This document shows, one piece after another, positions 29,601-39,257 of a stretch of 64,000 bases of DNA. Each line of letters opens with the position of its first letter. Positions within the stretch are counted from its first letter, which is position 1. The DNA is from Neorhizobium galegae. GTDB taxonomy: Bacteria; Pseudomonadota; Alphaproteobacteria; Rhizobiales; Rhizobiaceae. Where the stretch lies: contig NZ_JAGIPG010000002.1 of the NCBI RefSeq assembly GCF_017877055.1, forward strand, positions 1,674,001 to 1,738,000, in the 5' to 3' direction. Under the pieces are notes generated by a model. The model had not been told where the DNA came from, searched no databases, and saw nothing but the letters and a program-made list of their open reading frames with translations. A program made the position numbers and the translations under genes.

Positions 29601-30611
29601 ATGATCCAGAAGAACTGGCAGGAACTGATCAAGCCGAACAAGGTGGAATTCTCCTCCTCCGGCCGTACCAAGGTAACCCTGGTTGCCGAACCCCTCGAGC
29701 GCGGCTTCGGCCTGACGCTCGGCAACGCGCTTCGTCGCGTGCTTCTGTCGTCTCTGCGCGGTGCGGCTGTGACCGCCGTGCAGATCGACGGCGTATTGCA
29801 TGAGTTCTCTTCCATCCCGGGCGTCCGGGAAGATGTGACGGACATCGTGCTCAACATCAAGGAAATCGCCATCAAGATGGATGGCGATGACGCAAAGCGC
29901 ATGGTCGTGCGCAAGCAGGGCCCGGGCTCGGTAACCGCCGGCGACATTCAGACGGTTGGCGATATCGAAATCCTCAACCCGCATCATGTCATCTGCACCC
30001 TCGACGAGGGCGCCGAGATCCGCATGGAATTCACGGTCAACAATGGCAAGGGTTATGTCCCGGCCGATCGTAACCGTGCCGAAGATGCTCCGATCGGCCT
30101 GATCCCGGTCGACAGCCTCTATTCGCCGGTCAAGAAAGTGTCCTACAAGGTGGAAAACACCCGCGAAGGCCAGGTTCTCGACTACGACAAGCTGACCATG
30201 ACCATCGAAACCGATGGCTCGGTCACGGGTGAAGACGCCGTTGCCTTCGCCGCCCGCATCCTTCAGGACCAGCTCTCGGTCTTCGTCAACTTCGACGAAC
30301 CGCAGAAGGACGTCGAGGAAGAGTCGGTTACCGAACTCGCGTTCAACCCGGCGCTTCTCAAGAAGGTGGACGAACTGGAACTTTCCGTCCGTTCGGCCAA
30401 CTGCCTGAAGAACGACAACATCGTTTATATCGGCGACCTCATCCAGAAGACCGAGGCGGAAATGCTGCGGACTCCGAATTTCGGTCGCAAGTCGCTGAAC
30501 GAGATCAAGGAAGTTCTGGCATCCATGGGCCTCCATCTGGGTATGGAAGTTCCCGCCTGGCCGCCGGAAAACATCGAAGATCTCGCCAAGCGTTACGAAG
30601 ACCAGTACTGA
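29601..30611 (+). CDS. rpoA: DNA-directed RNA polymerase subunit alpha
   Basis: Alpha dimerises to nucleate RNA polymerase assembly and contacts promoter UP elements and activators. The start is the ATG at 29601 ([17 protein letters not shown]), 336 residues; the GTG immediately before it is a poorer choice because GGAAGG at 29586-29591 is nine bases from the ATG. The N-terminal assembly domain (to about 235) and the C-terminal DNA-binding domain with [12 protein letters not shown] and [14 protein letters not shown] are both complete. Confidence 0.98.
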   Translation: MIQKNWQELIKPNKVEFSSSGRTKVTLVAEPLERGFGLTLGNALRRVLLSSLRGAAVTAVQIDGVLHEFSSIPGVREDVTDIVLNIKEIAIKMDGDDAKRMVVRKQGPGSVTAGDIQTVGDIEILNPHHVICTLDEGAEIRMEFTVNNGKGYVPADRNRAEDAPIGLIPVDSLYSPVKKVSYKVENTREGQVLDYDKLTMTIETDGSVTGEDAVAFAARILQDQLSVFVNFDEPQKDVEEESVTELAFNPALLKKVDELELSVRSANCLKNDNIVYIGDLIQKTEAEMLRTPNFGRKSLNEIKEVLASMGLHLGMEVPAWPPENIEDLAKRYEDQY

Positions 30612-30618
30612 AAACAAA

Positions 30619-30641
30619 AAAGGCAGGTTTTGACTGCCTTT
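30619..30641 (+). terminator. Weak hairpin between rpoA and rplQ
   Basis: AAAGGCAG (30619-30626) pairs with CTGCCTTT (30634-30641), followed by CCCC rather than T residues. It probably causes at most partial termination before rplQ. Confidence 0.4.
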
Positions 30642-30746
30642 CCCCGTCAAACAGCAGGCACCTTGTCCAAGGATCCGGATGTCTGTATGTGCCAGGAAAC
30701 GGCAGGCCCTAAGAAGAATGGGTACCTGCATTAAAGGAGAATAGCC

Positions 30747-31172
30747 ATGCGCCACGGAGTAGCCGGCCGCAAGCTCAATCGTACCGCAAGCCACCGCAAG
30801 GCGATGTTCGCCAACATGGCGGCTTCGCTCATCACCCATGAGCAGATCGTCACGACCCTTCCGAAGGCGAAGGAAATCCGTCCGATCGTTGAAAAGCTCG
30901 TCACGCTGGGCAAGCGCGGCGACCTGCACGCTCGTCGTCAGGCGATCTCGCAGATCCAGGACCAGGATGCCGTCAAGAAGCTGTTCGACGCCATCGCCTC
31001 GCGTTACGCAACCCGCAACGGCGGCTACCTGCGTATCATGAAGGCCGGCTTCCGCCAGGGCGACAACGCTGCCATGGCCGTCATCGAGTTCGTTGAGCGC
31101 GATGTCGATGCCAAGGGCGCAGCCGACAAGGCTCGCGTTGCTGCCGAAGCAGACGCTGCCGAAGCCGCATAA
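30747..31172 (+). CDS. rplQ: 50S ribosomal protein L17
   Basis: L17 sits near the tunnel exit on the solvent side. The 141 residues begin [20 protein letters not shown] and have the signature [18 protein letters not shown]. The tail after about residue 120 is alanine-rich ([17 protein letters not shown]) and longer than in E. coli, as is common in rhizobia. It is the last gene of the supercluster, ending at a strong terminator. Confidence 0.98.
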   Translation: MRHGVAGRKLNRTASHRKAMFANMAASLITHEQIVTTLPKAKEIRPIVEKLVTLGKRGDLHARRQAISQIQDQDAVKKLFDAIASRYATRNGGYLRIMKAGFRQGDNAAMAVIEFVERDVDAKGAADKARVAAEADAAEAA

Positions 31173-31193
31173 TTTTCCGCATCGTCGGAATTG

Positions 31194-31224
31194 AAAAAGC
31201 CGGGTGGAAACGCCCGGCTTTTTT
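31194..31224 (+). terminator. Terminator of the alpha operon
   Basis: A 13-bp stem (31194-31206 with 31211-31223, one G-T pair) with a GAAA loop is followed by a T-run. It lies 22 bases after rplQ and closes the 31-kb supercluster. Confidence 0.92.
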
Positions 31225-31271
31225 GCGTTTGCGGTCACCCGCGGTGTGATCTCGGTGATCGTCCGCCCGGC

Positions 31272-31285
31272 TTGACCTGCGTCAA
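31272..31285 (+). promoter_or_regulatory. FNR/FixK-type box upstream of doxX
   Basis: TTGACCTGCGTCAA fits the FNR/FixK/FnrN dyad TTGAY-N4-RTCAA exactly. It lies 62 bases before the ATG at 31347. With the box at about -41 the start site would be near 31320, with GATAAG (31305-31310) as a rough -10. Oxygen-responsive control of the downstream gene is inferred. Confidence 0.6.
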
Positions 31286-31346
31286 GAGCTTCCCCTGCCA
31301 AAGCGATAAGGTCTCGGCATTAAGACAAAATCGTGAGGTACGAAAA

Positions 31347-31928
31347 ATGGTTGAACATGTAGTTTTTGATAACGCAAAAGACGAACTCGTCATTCCCGCC
31401 TTGGCCCCTGTCTATGAAAAGCTGGCGCAGCCGATGGCCTGGAGCATATTCCGGCTGGCGGTCGGCGGCATGCTGGTGATCGAAGGATGGCCGAAGATCA
31501 TGGCGCCGTTCGCGCAGGTCGGCTTCGTCGAAGGTATTGGCATGTATCCGGGCTGGTTCTGGTCGCCCTTCCTCGCCGCCCTGCAATTTTTCGGCGGCAT
31601 GTTCATCGCCGCCGGCCTCTTCACCCGGCCCATAGCGCTGGCCAATGGCGTCATGCTGGCCATCACGCTCTGGTTCCACGTCACCCACCCCTATGGCGAA
31701 GCTTTCCTGACGCCTGCCGGCATCGAGGCGCTGAAAGCCGGCGGCCAGGAGCTGTTCACGCCGCAGGCATTGGTGCGGCTGAAGGATGGTGGGCACATCT
31801 TTCTCGAACAGGTTCAGGGCAAAGCCGAGCTGGCCTCGTTGTTCTGGACCGGAGGCGCCTTCCTCTACGCTGCCTTCGGAGGAGGTTACCTGTCGCTCGA
31901 CAAGCTGCTCTTCCGCAAGCACTTCTAA
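31347..31928 (+). CDS. DoxX family membrane protein
   Basis: This encodes a 193-residue inner-membrane protein with four probable helices, recognisable as the DoxX fold: AWSIFRLAVGGMLVIEGWPKI, FLAALQFFGGMFIAAGLF, ANGVMLAITLWFHVTH and the last helix near FWTGGAFLYAAFGGGYLSLD. DoxX proteins are linked to quinol oxidation and redox stress, but most are uncharacterised. The start is the ATG at 31347 with GAGG upstream; the longer in-frame opening to 31191 runs through the rplQ terminator and is not used. An FNR/FixK-type dyad precedes it, which fits a respiratory or microaerobic role. Confidence 0.85.
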   Translation: MVEHVVFDNAKDELVIPALAPVYEKLAQPMAWSIFRLAVGGMLVIEGWPKIMAPFAQVGFVEGIGMYPGWFWSPFLAALQFFGGMFIAAGLFTRPIALANGVMLAITLWFHVTHPYGEAFLTPAGIEALKAGGQELFTPQALVRLKDGGHIFLEQVQGKAELASLFWTGGAFLYAAFGGGYLSLDKLLFRKHF

Positions 31929-31957
31929 GTAGCCTGAACGGCTGCCGAATATAAGAT

Positions 31958-31985
31958 GAGCCGGATCGATGGATCCGGCTCTTTT
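31958..31985 (+). terminator. Terminator after doxX
   Basis: A 10-bp perfect stem (31958-31967 with 31972-31981) with a GATG loop is followed by TTTTGC. It ends the doxX transcript 30 bases after the stop. Confidence 0.85.
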
Positions 31986-32033
31986 GCGTTGAAGGCATTT
32001 ATCCGGACTGCGGTGCCCGATCCATCCGTCGCG

Positions 32034-32698
32034 TCAACCGTTTTGCCTTGCCCTCTGGGAAACGACGGGTTTTGCCGGTTTGTTATTGCCCCTTCTCCAG
32101 TTCAGGATCGGCCGCCTGAGGGATCGATAGACCAGCAATAGAGCAATCAGCGCGATGTGAATGAACGGCACCAGCGTCACCGATTTGACCGCCAGTACGT
32201 AGTGGAGCGCCCCACCGGCGGCAATCAGGTAGATCAGCCTGTGCAGCCTGTTCCAGCCCTGGGCGAGCTTGCGGATCGACCAGTTGTTGGAGGTGACCGC
32301 AAGCGGGATCAGCATCAGCAGACAGGCAAAGCCGATAGTGATATAGGGCCGCTTGGCGATATCGCCGCCCACCGCGCCAAAATTGAAGCGCAGGTCGAGC
32401 GACACATAGACCGAGAAATGCAGAGCCACGTAATAGAAGGCGATCAGCCCGAGCGCCCGCCGATACCGCACCCAGTTGATCCCCGCGAGATCGCGCAACG
32501 GCGTGATCGCGAGCGTCGCGATGATGAACCGCAGGGCCCAGATGCCGAGCTGGTGCTCGAACTCCTTGACCGGATTGAAGCCCAGCCCGCCCGTCAGCCC
32601 TAGATAGAAATACCAGACGGCAGGAGCGAGCCCGATCACGTAGAGCGCCCAGACGCTTGCCTTGTGATAGCGGCGGGGCAGGGCGGGGATGGAGGCCA

Positions 32699-32699
<1 letters not shown>
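32034..32699 (-). CDS. msrQ: Heme-binding membrane subunit of periplasmic methionine sulfoxide reductase
   Basis: MsrQ is the heme b membrane partner that passes quinol electrons to MsrP for repair of oxidised methionine in the periplasm. The 221 residues have about six membrane segments and the family pattern HQLGIWALRFIIATLAITPLR and YYVALHFSVYVSLD, with histidines suited to heme ligation (HQLG, LHFS, LHRLIY). Its ATG overlaps the msrP stop (TGATG on the minus strand), so the two genes are coupled. Confidence 0.93.
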
Positions 32700-33643
<944 letters not shown>

Positions 33644-33851
33644 GTCGAAAATCTCCTCTGCGGCAACGAGTGCCTTCTTGCTCCTATACGTAACGCGGAA
33701 CCGAAAGGTTTCACAGCGGCGCGAAGATTGCTGCGAGCCACGTTTGCGTGAAAAACCGGAGGTTTGCAGATGGAAATGCCATCGATGGAACCCCATTTCG
33801 GTTTCTTCAGTTCTCATCTCAGGGCATTCGCCCGCCAGGAGGAGATTTTAG

Positions 33852-34262
33852 ATGACGGCACGCACCTGGGATGCCGGGCGGATTGAAACAATTGCCGATC
33901 GCGCCGAGAGATTGCGGCGCCTGCGCCGCCTTGCGGGGATCGCGCGGCTGATGGATACGGCGATCGGCATTCCGGGCACCCGTATCCGTTTCGGCGCCGA
34001 CTCCGTCTTCGGCCTCATCCCGCTCGTGGGCGATGCTGGCGGTGCGCTGGTCGGCCTTTACATCGTCAACGAAGCGCGCAAGCTCGGCCTGCCGCCCGCA
34101 AAGCTCACCCGCATGCTCGGCAATGTCGCTGCCGACTCCCTGCTCGGCAGCGTGCCGCTGGCGGGCGATGTCTTCGACCTCTTCTTCAAGTCGCACCGCC
34201 GCAACGTCAAGATGATCCTCGAACACTTCGACGTCCATCCTGATGAACTGCGGGAGAGGTGA
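33852..34262 (+). CDS. DUF4112 family membrane-associated protein
   Basis: This 136-residue protein matches the uncharacterised DUF4112 family: a helical N terminus (RAERLRRLRRLAGIARLMDT), then IRFGADSVFGLIPLVGDAGGALVGLYIV and a second similar glycine-rich hydrophobic pair LLGSVPLAGDVFDLFFK. The two repeats suggest re-entrant or short membrane helices. GGAGGAG is eight bases upstream of the ATG. It is divergent from msrP, with a 208-base shared upstream region. The function is unknown. Confidence 0.8.
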   Translation: MTARTWDAGRIETIADRAERLRRLRRLAGIARLMDTAIGIPGTRIRFGADSVFGLIPLVGDAGGALVGLYIVNEARKLGLPPAKLTRMLGNVAADSLLGSVPLAGDVFDLFFKSHRRNVKMILEHFDVHPDELRER

Positions 34263-34428
34263 GGGCGCCTGGTCCGACGCTCAAGTCCAACCGTACCGCT
34301 TTGGCCTGTCATGATAGTGACACTCCGGGCGCTTTGCGCTAGGAAAGCCGCAAAACCATGGGCTTTTGCGCGCGTCTCCCGAAAGGGGTAGACTGCGCCG
34401 GCCCGAACAAGAGATCGAGGACAACACC

Positions 34429-36264
34429 ATGCCAGCTTACCGCTCGAGAACCACGACCCACGGCCGCAACATGGCGGGCGCGCGCGGGCTTTGGCGCGCA
34501 ACCGGCATGAAGGACAGCGACTTCGGCAAGCCGATCATCGCGGTGGTCAACTCCTTCACCCAGTTCGTGCCCGGCCACGTGCACCTGAAGGACCTCGGCC
34601 AGCTCGTCGCCCGCGAGATCGAGGCGGCCGGCGGCGTCGCCAAGGAATTCAACACGATCGCCGTCGACGACGGCATCGCCATGGGCCATGACGGCATGCT
34701 CTATTCGCTGCCCTCGCGCGAGATCATCGCCGACTCGGTCGAATACATGGTCAACGCCCACTGCGCCGACGCCATGGTCTGCATCTCCAACTGCGACAAG
34801 ATCACCCCCGGCATGCTGAACGCTGCCATGCGCCTCAACATCCCGGCCGTCTTCGTTTCCGGCGGCCCGATGGAGGCCGGCAAGGTGGTCCTGAAGGGCA
34901 AGACCCATTCGCTCGACCTGATCGACGCCATGGTCGCCGCCGCCGACGACAAGATGAGCGACGAGGACGTCAAGGTCATCGAGCGCTCGGCCTGTCCGAC
35001 CTGCGGTTCGTGCTCGGGCATGTTCACCGCCAATTCGATGAACTGCCTGACCGAAGCGCTCGGCCTGTCGCTGCCCGGCAACGGCTCGACGCTCGCCACC
35101 CATGCGGACCGCAAGCGCCTGTTCGTCGAGGCCGGCCACCTGATCGTCGATCTCGCCCGCCGTCACTACGAGCAGGAAGACTATTCCGTCCTGCCGCGTT
35201 CGATCGCCACCAAAGAGGCCTTCGAAAACGCCATGGCGCTCGATATCGCCATGGGCGGTTCGACCAATACCGTGCTGCACATCCTCGCCGCCGCCTATGA
35301 GGGCGAGGTCGATTTCACCCTCGACGACATCGACCAGCTGTCGCGCAAGGTGCCGTGCCTCTCCAAGGTCGCGCCGGCCAAGGCCGACGTCCATATGGAA
35401 GACGTCCACCGCGCCGGCGGCATCATGTCGATCCTTGGCGAACTGGACAAGGGCGGGCTGCTCAACCGCGATTGCTTCACGGTCCATGCAGAAACGCTCG
35501 GCGATGCGATCGACCGCTGGGACATCACCCGCACCAACAGCGAGACGGTCCGCAACTTCTTCCGCGCAGCACCGGGCGGCATTCCGACCCAGGTTGCGTT
35601 CAGCCAGGACGCCCGCTGGGACGATCTCGACACCGACCGCGAAGCGGGCGTCATCCGCTCGGTCGAACATCCGTTCTCCAAGGACGGCGGCCTTGCGGTC
35701 CTCAAGGGCAATATCGCCATCGACGGCTGCATCGTGAAGACGGCCGGCGTCGACGACTCGATCCTGAAATTCACCGGTCCGGCCCGCGTCTTCGAAAGCC
35801 AGGATGCCGCCGTCAAGGCGATCCTCGCCAACGAGATCGTCGCGGGCGACGTCGTGGTCATCATCTACGAAGGCCCGAAGGGCGGCCCGGGCATGCAGGA
35901 AATGCTCTATCCGACCAGCTACCTGAAATCGAAGGGCCTCGGAAAGGCCTGCGCCCTCATCACCGACGGCCGCTTCTCCGGCGGCACGTCCGGCCTCTCG
36001 ATCGGCCACGCCTCGCCGGAAGCCGCCAACGGCGGCACGATCGGCCTGGTGCGCGAAGGCGACAAGATCGAGATCGACATCCCGAACCGCACGATCAATC
36101 TCGCGGTTTCGGACGCCGTCCTCGCCGAGCGCCGCAAGGAGCAGGACGCCTTCGGCTGGAAGCCGTCGCATCCCCGCAAGCGCAACGTCACGACCGCGCT
36201 GAAGGCCTACGCCGCGTTTGCTGCGAGTGCTGACAAGGGCGCCGTGCGGATCTTGCCGGAGTAA
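34429..36264 (+). CDS. ilvD: Dihydroxy-acid dehydratase
   Basis: IlvD dehydrates 2,3-dihydroxy acids to 2-oxo acids in valine, leucine and isoleucine synthesis. The ATG at 34429 gives 611 residues ([20 protein letters not shown]). Iron-sulfur ligands are recognisable: Cys122 in [11 protein letters not shown] and Cys195 in [19 protein letters not shown]. The C-terminal [19 protein letters not shown] block is intact. The upstream in-frame codons have no family similarity. It appears to be transcribed alone, with a strong stem after the stop. Confidence 0.97.
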   Translation: MPAYRSRTTTHGRNMAGARGLWRATGMKDSDFGKPIIAVVNSFTQFVPGHVHLKDLGQLVAREIEAAGGVAKEFNTIAVDDGIAMGHDGMLYSLPSREIIADSVEYMVNAHCADAMVCISNCDKITPGMLNAAMRLNIPAVFVSGGPMEAGKVVLKGKTHSLDLIDAMVAAADDKMSDEDVKVIERSACPTCGSCSGMFTANSMNCLTEALGLSLPGNGSTLATHADRKRLFVEAGHLIVDLARRHYEQEDYSVLPRSIATKEAFENAMALDIAMGGSTNTVLHILAAAYEGEVDFTLDDIDQLSRKVPCLSKVAPAKADVHMEDVHRAGGIMSILGELDKGGLLNRDCFTVHAETLGDAIDRWDITRTNSETVRNFFRAAPGGIPTQVAFSQDARWDDLDTDREAGVIRSVEHPFSKDGGLAVLKGNIAIDGCIVKTAGVDDSILKFTGPARVFESQDAAVKAILANEIVAGDVVVIIYEGPKGGPGMQEMLYPTSYLKSKGLGKACALITDGRFSGGTSGLSIGHASPEAANGGTIGLVREGDKIEIDIPNRTINLAVSDAVLAERRKEQDAFGWKPSHPRKRNVTTALKAYAAFAASADKGAVRILPE

Positions 36265-36271
36265 AGGTAGC

Positions 36272-36304
36272 GACTGCCGGCCGTGTTCAACGCGGCCGGC
36301 AGTC
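36272..36304 (+). terminator. Stem-loop after ilvD
   Basis: An 11-bp perfect stem (36272-36282 with 36294-36304) lies eight bases after the ilvD stop. It has only a short pyrimidine tract after it (TCCTTGGTT). Confidence 0.6.
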
Positions 36305-36331
36305 TCCTTGGTTCGCGCCCTCCTAGTTTTG

Positions 36332-36348
36332 GTAAGGAAATTCCTTAC
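36332..36348. promoter_or_regulatory. Palindromic operator candidate of the toxin-antitoxin pair
   Basis: GTAAGGAA-A-TTCCTTAC is a perfect 17-base dyad ending 23 bases before the antitoxin ATG. AbrB/MazE-type antitoxins usually repress their own promoter at such sites. Its spot between the ilvD stem and the gene suits an operator over the promoter. Confidence 0.6.
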
Positions 36349-36371
36349 AATAATGACAAAAGGAGGCGCCG

Positions 36372-36587
36372 ATGATTACCAGCCGGCTCACCAGCAAATC
36401 ACAAACGACCATTCCGCAATCCGTTCGCAATGCCCTCAAGCTGCGGGAAGGCGATGAAGTGGTCTACACATTCGAGCCGGATGGCCGGGTGTTGATCGCT
36501 CGCGCGTCCCAGCCGGTCGATGATCCGTTTGCCACGTTCGATGAGTGGGATAGCGACGCCGATCGGAAGGCCTATACCGGCCTTTGA
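36372..36587 (+). CDS. AbrB/MazE family antitoxin
   Basis: This 71-residue protein has the N-terminal SpoVT-AbrB DNA-binding fold (MITSRLTSKSQTTIPQSVRN, then LKLREGDEVVYTFEPDGRVLI) and an acidic C-terminal tail that normally wraps the toxin (DDPFATFDEWDSDADRKAYTGL in part). AGGAGGCGCCG precedes the ATG. The last 14 bases overlap the likely original start of the toxin gene. It is expected to bind and neutralise the MazF-like partner and to repress the operon. Confidence 0.85.
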   Translation: MITSRLTSKSQTTIPQSVRNALKLREGDEVVYTFEPDGRVLIARASQPVDDPFATFDEWDSDADRKAYTGL

Positions 36588-36921
36588 GCAGGGAGATATC
36601 GTCCGGGTACCGTTTCCCTATACGGATCGGGATACTCGACAGCGCCGCCCGGCACTCGTTGTGTCGTCCGGCGGGATCGGAGAAGATGCGGCCCTGCTGT
36701 GGGTGGTCATGATCACCTCGGCCGAAAATCGCCCTTGGATCGACGATATCGAGATCCCGGATCACGCCAGCGCAGGGCTTCCAGCGCCATCCGTTGTCCG
36801 TCCCGTCAAGATCGATACCGTCGAGGCCGGCCATGTCGAACCGATCGGCAAGTTGTCCGACGAGGTCAAGCAATTGGTCATTCGCCGCATCGCCGGGATT
36901 CTAACCACAACACCGCGCTGA
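36541..36921 (+). CDS. MazF/PemK family toxin, start codon in doubt
   Basis: The body FEQGDIVRVPFPYTDRDTRQ, RPALVVSSGG and MITSAENRPW is typical of MazF-like endoribonucleases that cut mRNA. Relatives known to me begin M-P-x-F/Y-E-x-G-D at a start codon overlapping the antitoxin end. Here that codon, at 36574-36576, is ATA rather than ATG (I-P-A-F-E-Q-G-D), with GGAAGG just upstream. The coordinates given use the nearest in-frame ATG (36541), which has no ribosome site and adds 11 non-family residues; ATG 36520 is also possible. The toxin may be poorly made, started at ATA, or silent. Confidence 0.7.
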   Translation: MSGIATPIGRPIPAFEQGDIVRVPFPYTDRDTRQRRPALVVSSGGIGEDAALLWVVMITSAENRPWIDDIEIPDHASAGLPAPSVVRPVKIDTVEAGHVEPIGKLSDEVKQLVIRRIAGILTTTPR

Positions 36922-36935
36922 GGTGTACGCCTGGT

Positions 36936-37301
36936 TCACAGCGGCCGGCTCAAGTTCTCGTAAGCCTCATCCAGCTGCTTCAGCCGCTCCGTATACGACG
37001 CCCGGATGCATTCGACATCTTCGCCGCAGGCCTGGCGTTTCTTCAGCCAGGCGCTCTGTTCGTCCTGCAGCTTGCCGCGGTTGCCCATCGCCATCAGGCC
37101 GGTGAGGATATCGAAGGTGGTGACCATTTTCACGTCGGCATCGTTGAGCGTGCGCGTGTCGCAGATCACCTTCTCGTCGGCCGCAAGGTCTGCCCGTTCG
37201 CAGTCGAAACTCGCAGCGGCTGCAGTTCGGGGCAGGCCTGAAAGCGTCAGGCCGAGAAGAAGGCTGGTCGTCAAGGCGATTGCGATGGTAAAACGTCTCA
37301 T
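36936..37301 (-). CDS. Secreted LprI-like (DUF1311) protein
   Basis: This 121-residue protein has an N-terminal signal peptide (MRRFTIAIALTTSLLLGLTL, cleavage probably near AAAA-SFDC). The mature part has the DUF1311/LprI pattern: SFDCERADLAADEKVICDTRTLNDAD, then WLKKRQACGEDVECIRASY, with four cysteines likely forming two disulfides. Family members include lysozyme inhibitors, but that activity is not shown by the sequence. The start at 37301 is preferred to a longer opening at 37328 because the signal peptide begins there. Confidence 0.78.
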   Translation of the reverse strand: MRRFTIAIALTTSLLLGLTLSGLPRTAAAASFDCERADLAADEKVICDTRTLNDADVKMVTTFDILTGLMAMGNRGKLQDEQSAWLKKRQACGEDVECIRASYTERLKQLDEAYENLSRPL

Positions 37302-37338
37302 GGCTGCACTCCAGATCTCCATGCGCAACGCCTGGAGA

Positions 37339-37719
37339 TCACCTCAGTTCCCAGAGACTCCAGAGAGCGAAGGCGAGACAACAGAGCCAGATGGCAATGA
37401 TGAAGGCGAAACCGGCACGGCTGGTAGGGCGTTCCGCCCAGCGCGCGGCGTCTTGGCGGAACTCGCTCATCAACGGCTCCGGCACGAGCCTGACGGCGAG
37501 CATGATGCCGAGCGGCACGATCAGCAGATCATCGAGATAACCGAGGACCGGGATGAAATCCGGAATGAGATCGATCGGCGACAGCGCATAGGCTGCGACC
37601 GCGCCGGCGGTGAGCTTGGCATGCCATGGCACGCGGCGATCGCGCGAAGCGAACCACAACGCCAGGATGTCGCGTTTCAGCCGTTTTGCCCAACCTTTTG
37701 CACTTGCCAGCCAGGTCAT
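37339..37719 (-). CDS. YkvA family (DUF1232) membrane protein
   Basis: The 126-residue protein contains the DUF1232 core WHAKLTAGAVAAYALSPIDLIPDFIPVLGYLDDLLIVPLG (abridged as SPIDLIPDFIP and GYLDDLL), followed by a C-terminal membrane helix AFIIAIWLCCLAFALWSLW. Its function is unknown. It lies 37 bases upstream of the LprI-like gene on the same strand, so the two may share a transcript. A CCCTATATAGGG dyad lies 20 bases upstream of the start. Confidence 0.85.
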   Translation of the reverse strand: MTWLASAKGWAKRLKRDILALWFASRDRRVPWHAKLTAGAVAAYALSPIDLIPDFIPVLGYLDDLLIVPLGIMLAVRLVPEPLMSEFRQDAARWAERPTSRAGFAFIIAIWLCCLAFALWSLWELR

Positions 37720-37844
37720 GTTTTTCTCCGCATATCGGCCCTATATAGGGTGAAAAGCTTGACGGTTTTCGCCATCGTTTCCGTTGTTCCGCCACCTTTC
37801 CTTTCTAGCGTCTCGCGCTACAAATCGATCCGGATTTTTCTCAC

Positions 37845-39257
37845 ATGAGGACTTACATGCTGACCATGCCGAAACGCGTGTCGACCGGCCTTCTCGCCCT
37901 TGCTCTCCTGATGCCCGTGGCGGCGGTCGCGCAGGAGAAGGTGGTGCCACAGAGCCGCCAGGAAATGCAGCTCTCTTTCTCGCCGCTCGTCAAGCAGACC
38001 GCCGGCGCCGTCGTCAACGTCTATGCCGAGCGGGTGGTGCAGCGCCTCAATCCGTTCGCGGGGGACCCCTTCTTCGAGCAGTTCTTCGGCCAGCGCATGC
38101 CGAACCGTTCGGAAAAGCAGTCGTCGCTCGGCTCCGGCGTCATCCTTGCGGCTGACGGCCTCGTCGTTACCAACAATCACGTGATCGAAGGCGCCGACGA
38201 TATCAAGATCGCGCTTGCCGACGGCCGCGAATTCCCCTGCGACGTCGTGCTGAAGGACGAGAGCATCGATCTGGCTGTGCTGCGCATCAAGTCGAAAGAG
38301 CATTTTCCGGTTCTCGCCGTCGGTGATTCCGATCGGACTGAAGTGGGTGATCTGGTGCTGGCGATCGGCAACCCGTTCGGCGTCGGCCAGACGGTGACCA
38401 GCGGCATCGTCTCCGCGCTGGCCCGCAACCAGGTCACCACGGGCGATTTCGGCTTCTTCATCCAGACCGACGCCTCGATCAATCCGGGCAATTCCGGTGG
38501 CGCGCTGATGAATATGAACGGCGAGCTGATCGGCATCAACACCGCGATCTTTTCACGCGGCGGCGGTTCTAATGGCATCGGGTTCGCGATCCCCGCCAAC
38601 CTCGTGAAAGTCTTTTTGGCGGCGGCTGCCGCAGGCAAGACCAGCTTCGAACGCCCCTTCGTCGGCGCAAGCTTCGATGCGGTCAATTCGGATGTCGCCG
38701 AAGCGCTCGGCCTCAAGACCGCCCGCGGCGCGCTGGTGACCCGCGTTGTCGAGGGCGGACCGGCGGACAAGGCCGGCCTCAAGCCCGGCGAAGTGGTGAC
38801 CGCGGTCAACGGCATTTCGGTCGAGCATCCCGATGCGCTGGGTTATCGGCTGACCACCGCCGGTCTCGGCAGGCAGGCGGTGCTGACCGTCCAGACCGCC
38901 GACGGCCAGCGGCAGGTGAACCTCGCGCTCAACACCGCCCCGGAAACCACGCCGCGCGACGAGCGGCTGATCGAGGGGCGCAATCCGTTTGCCGGCCTTC
39001 GGGTTGCCAATCTGTCGCCGAAGCTCGCGACCGAACTGCGCATCCCGGCTGAAAAGACCGGGGTGGTCGTGACCGACGTGACGCGCAACTCTCCCGCTGC
39101 CCGCCTCGGCTTCCAGCCGAAGGACATTCTGATCTCCCTGAACGGTACCGCGGTTACCAGTACCAAGGGCATGGAAACCATGCTCGACGACGATCCGGGC
39201 TTCTGGCGGGTCGAGATCGAACGTGGCGGCCAACGTATCCGGCAGTTCTTCCGATGA
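37845..39257 (+). CDS. Do/DegQ family periplasmic serine endoprotease
   Basis: This HtrA-type protease and chaperone degrades misfolded envelope proteins. A signal peptide (KRVSTGLLALALLMPVAAVA, ending near residue 30) is followed by the trypsin-like domain with the triad His112 (TNNHVIEG), Asp142 (SIDLAVL) and Ser217 (NPGNSGGAL), and then two PDZ domains (about 255-340 and 365-465). Length 470 is typical. The stop overlaps the start of rarA by four bases. An alternative start is ATG 37857. The exact orthologue (DegP, DegQ or DegS class) is not decided; two PDZ domains exclude DegS. Confidence 0.93.
   Translation: MRTYMLTMPKRVSTGLLALALLMPVAAVAQEKVVPQSRQEMQLSFSPLVKQTAGAVVNVYAERVVQRLNPFAGDPFFEQFFGQRMPNRSEKQSSLGSGVILAADGLVVTNNHVIEGADDIKIALADGREFPCDVVLKDESIDLAVLRIKSKEHFPVLAVGDSDRTEVGDLVLAIGNPFGVGQTVTSGIVSALARNQVTTGDFGFFIQTDASINPGNSGGALMNMNGELIGINTAIFSRGGGSNGIGFAIPANLVKVFLAAAAAGKTSFERPFVGASFDAVNSDVAEALGLKTARGALVTRVVEGGPADKAGLKPGEVVTAVNGISVEHPDALGYRLTTAGLGRQAVLTVQTADGQRQVNLALNTAPETTPRDERLIEGRNPFAGLRVANLSPKLATELRIPAEKTGVVVTDVTRNSPAARLGFQPKDILISLNGTAVTSTKGMETMLDDDPGFWRVEIERGGQRIRQFFR

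Noticed and set aside
37739..37750. CCCTATATAGGG dyad as a heat-shock (RpoH) promoter element
   Set aside because: No matching -35 CTTG element is found at the right distance in either direction, so only a generic dyad can be stated.
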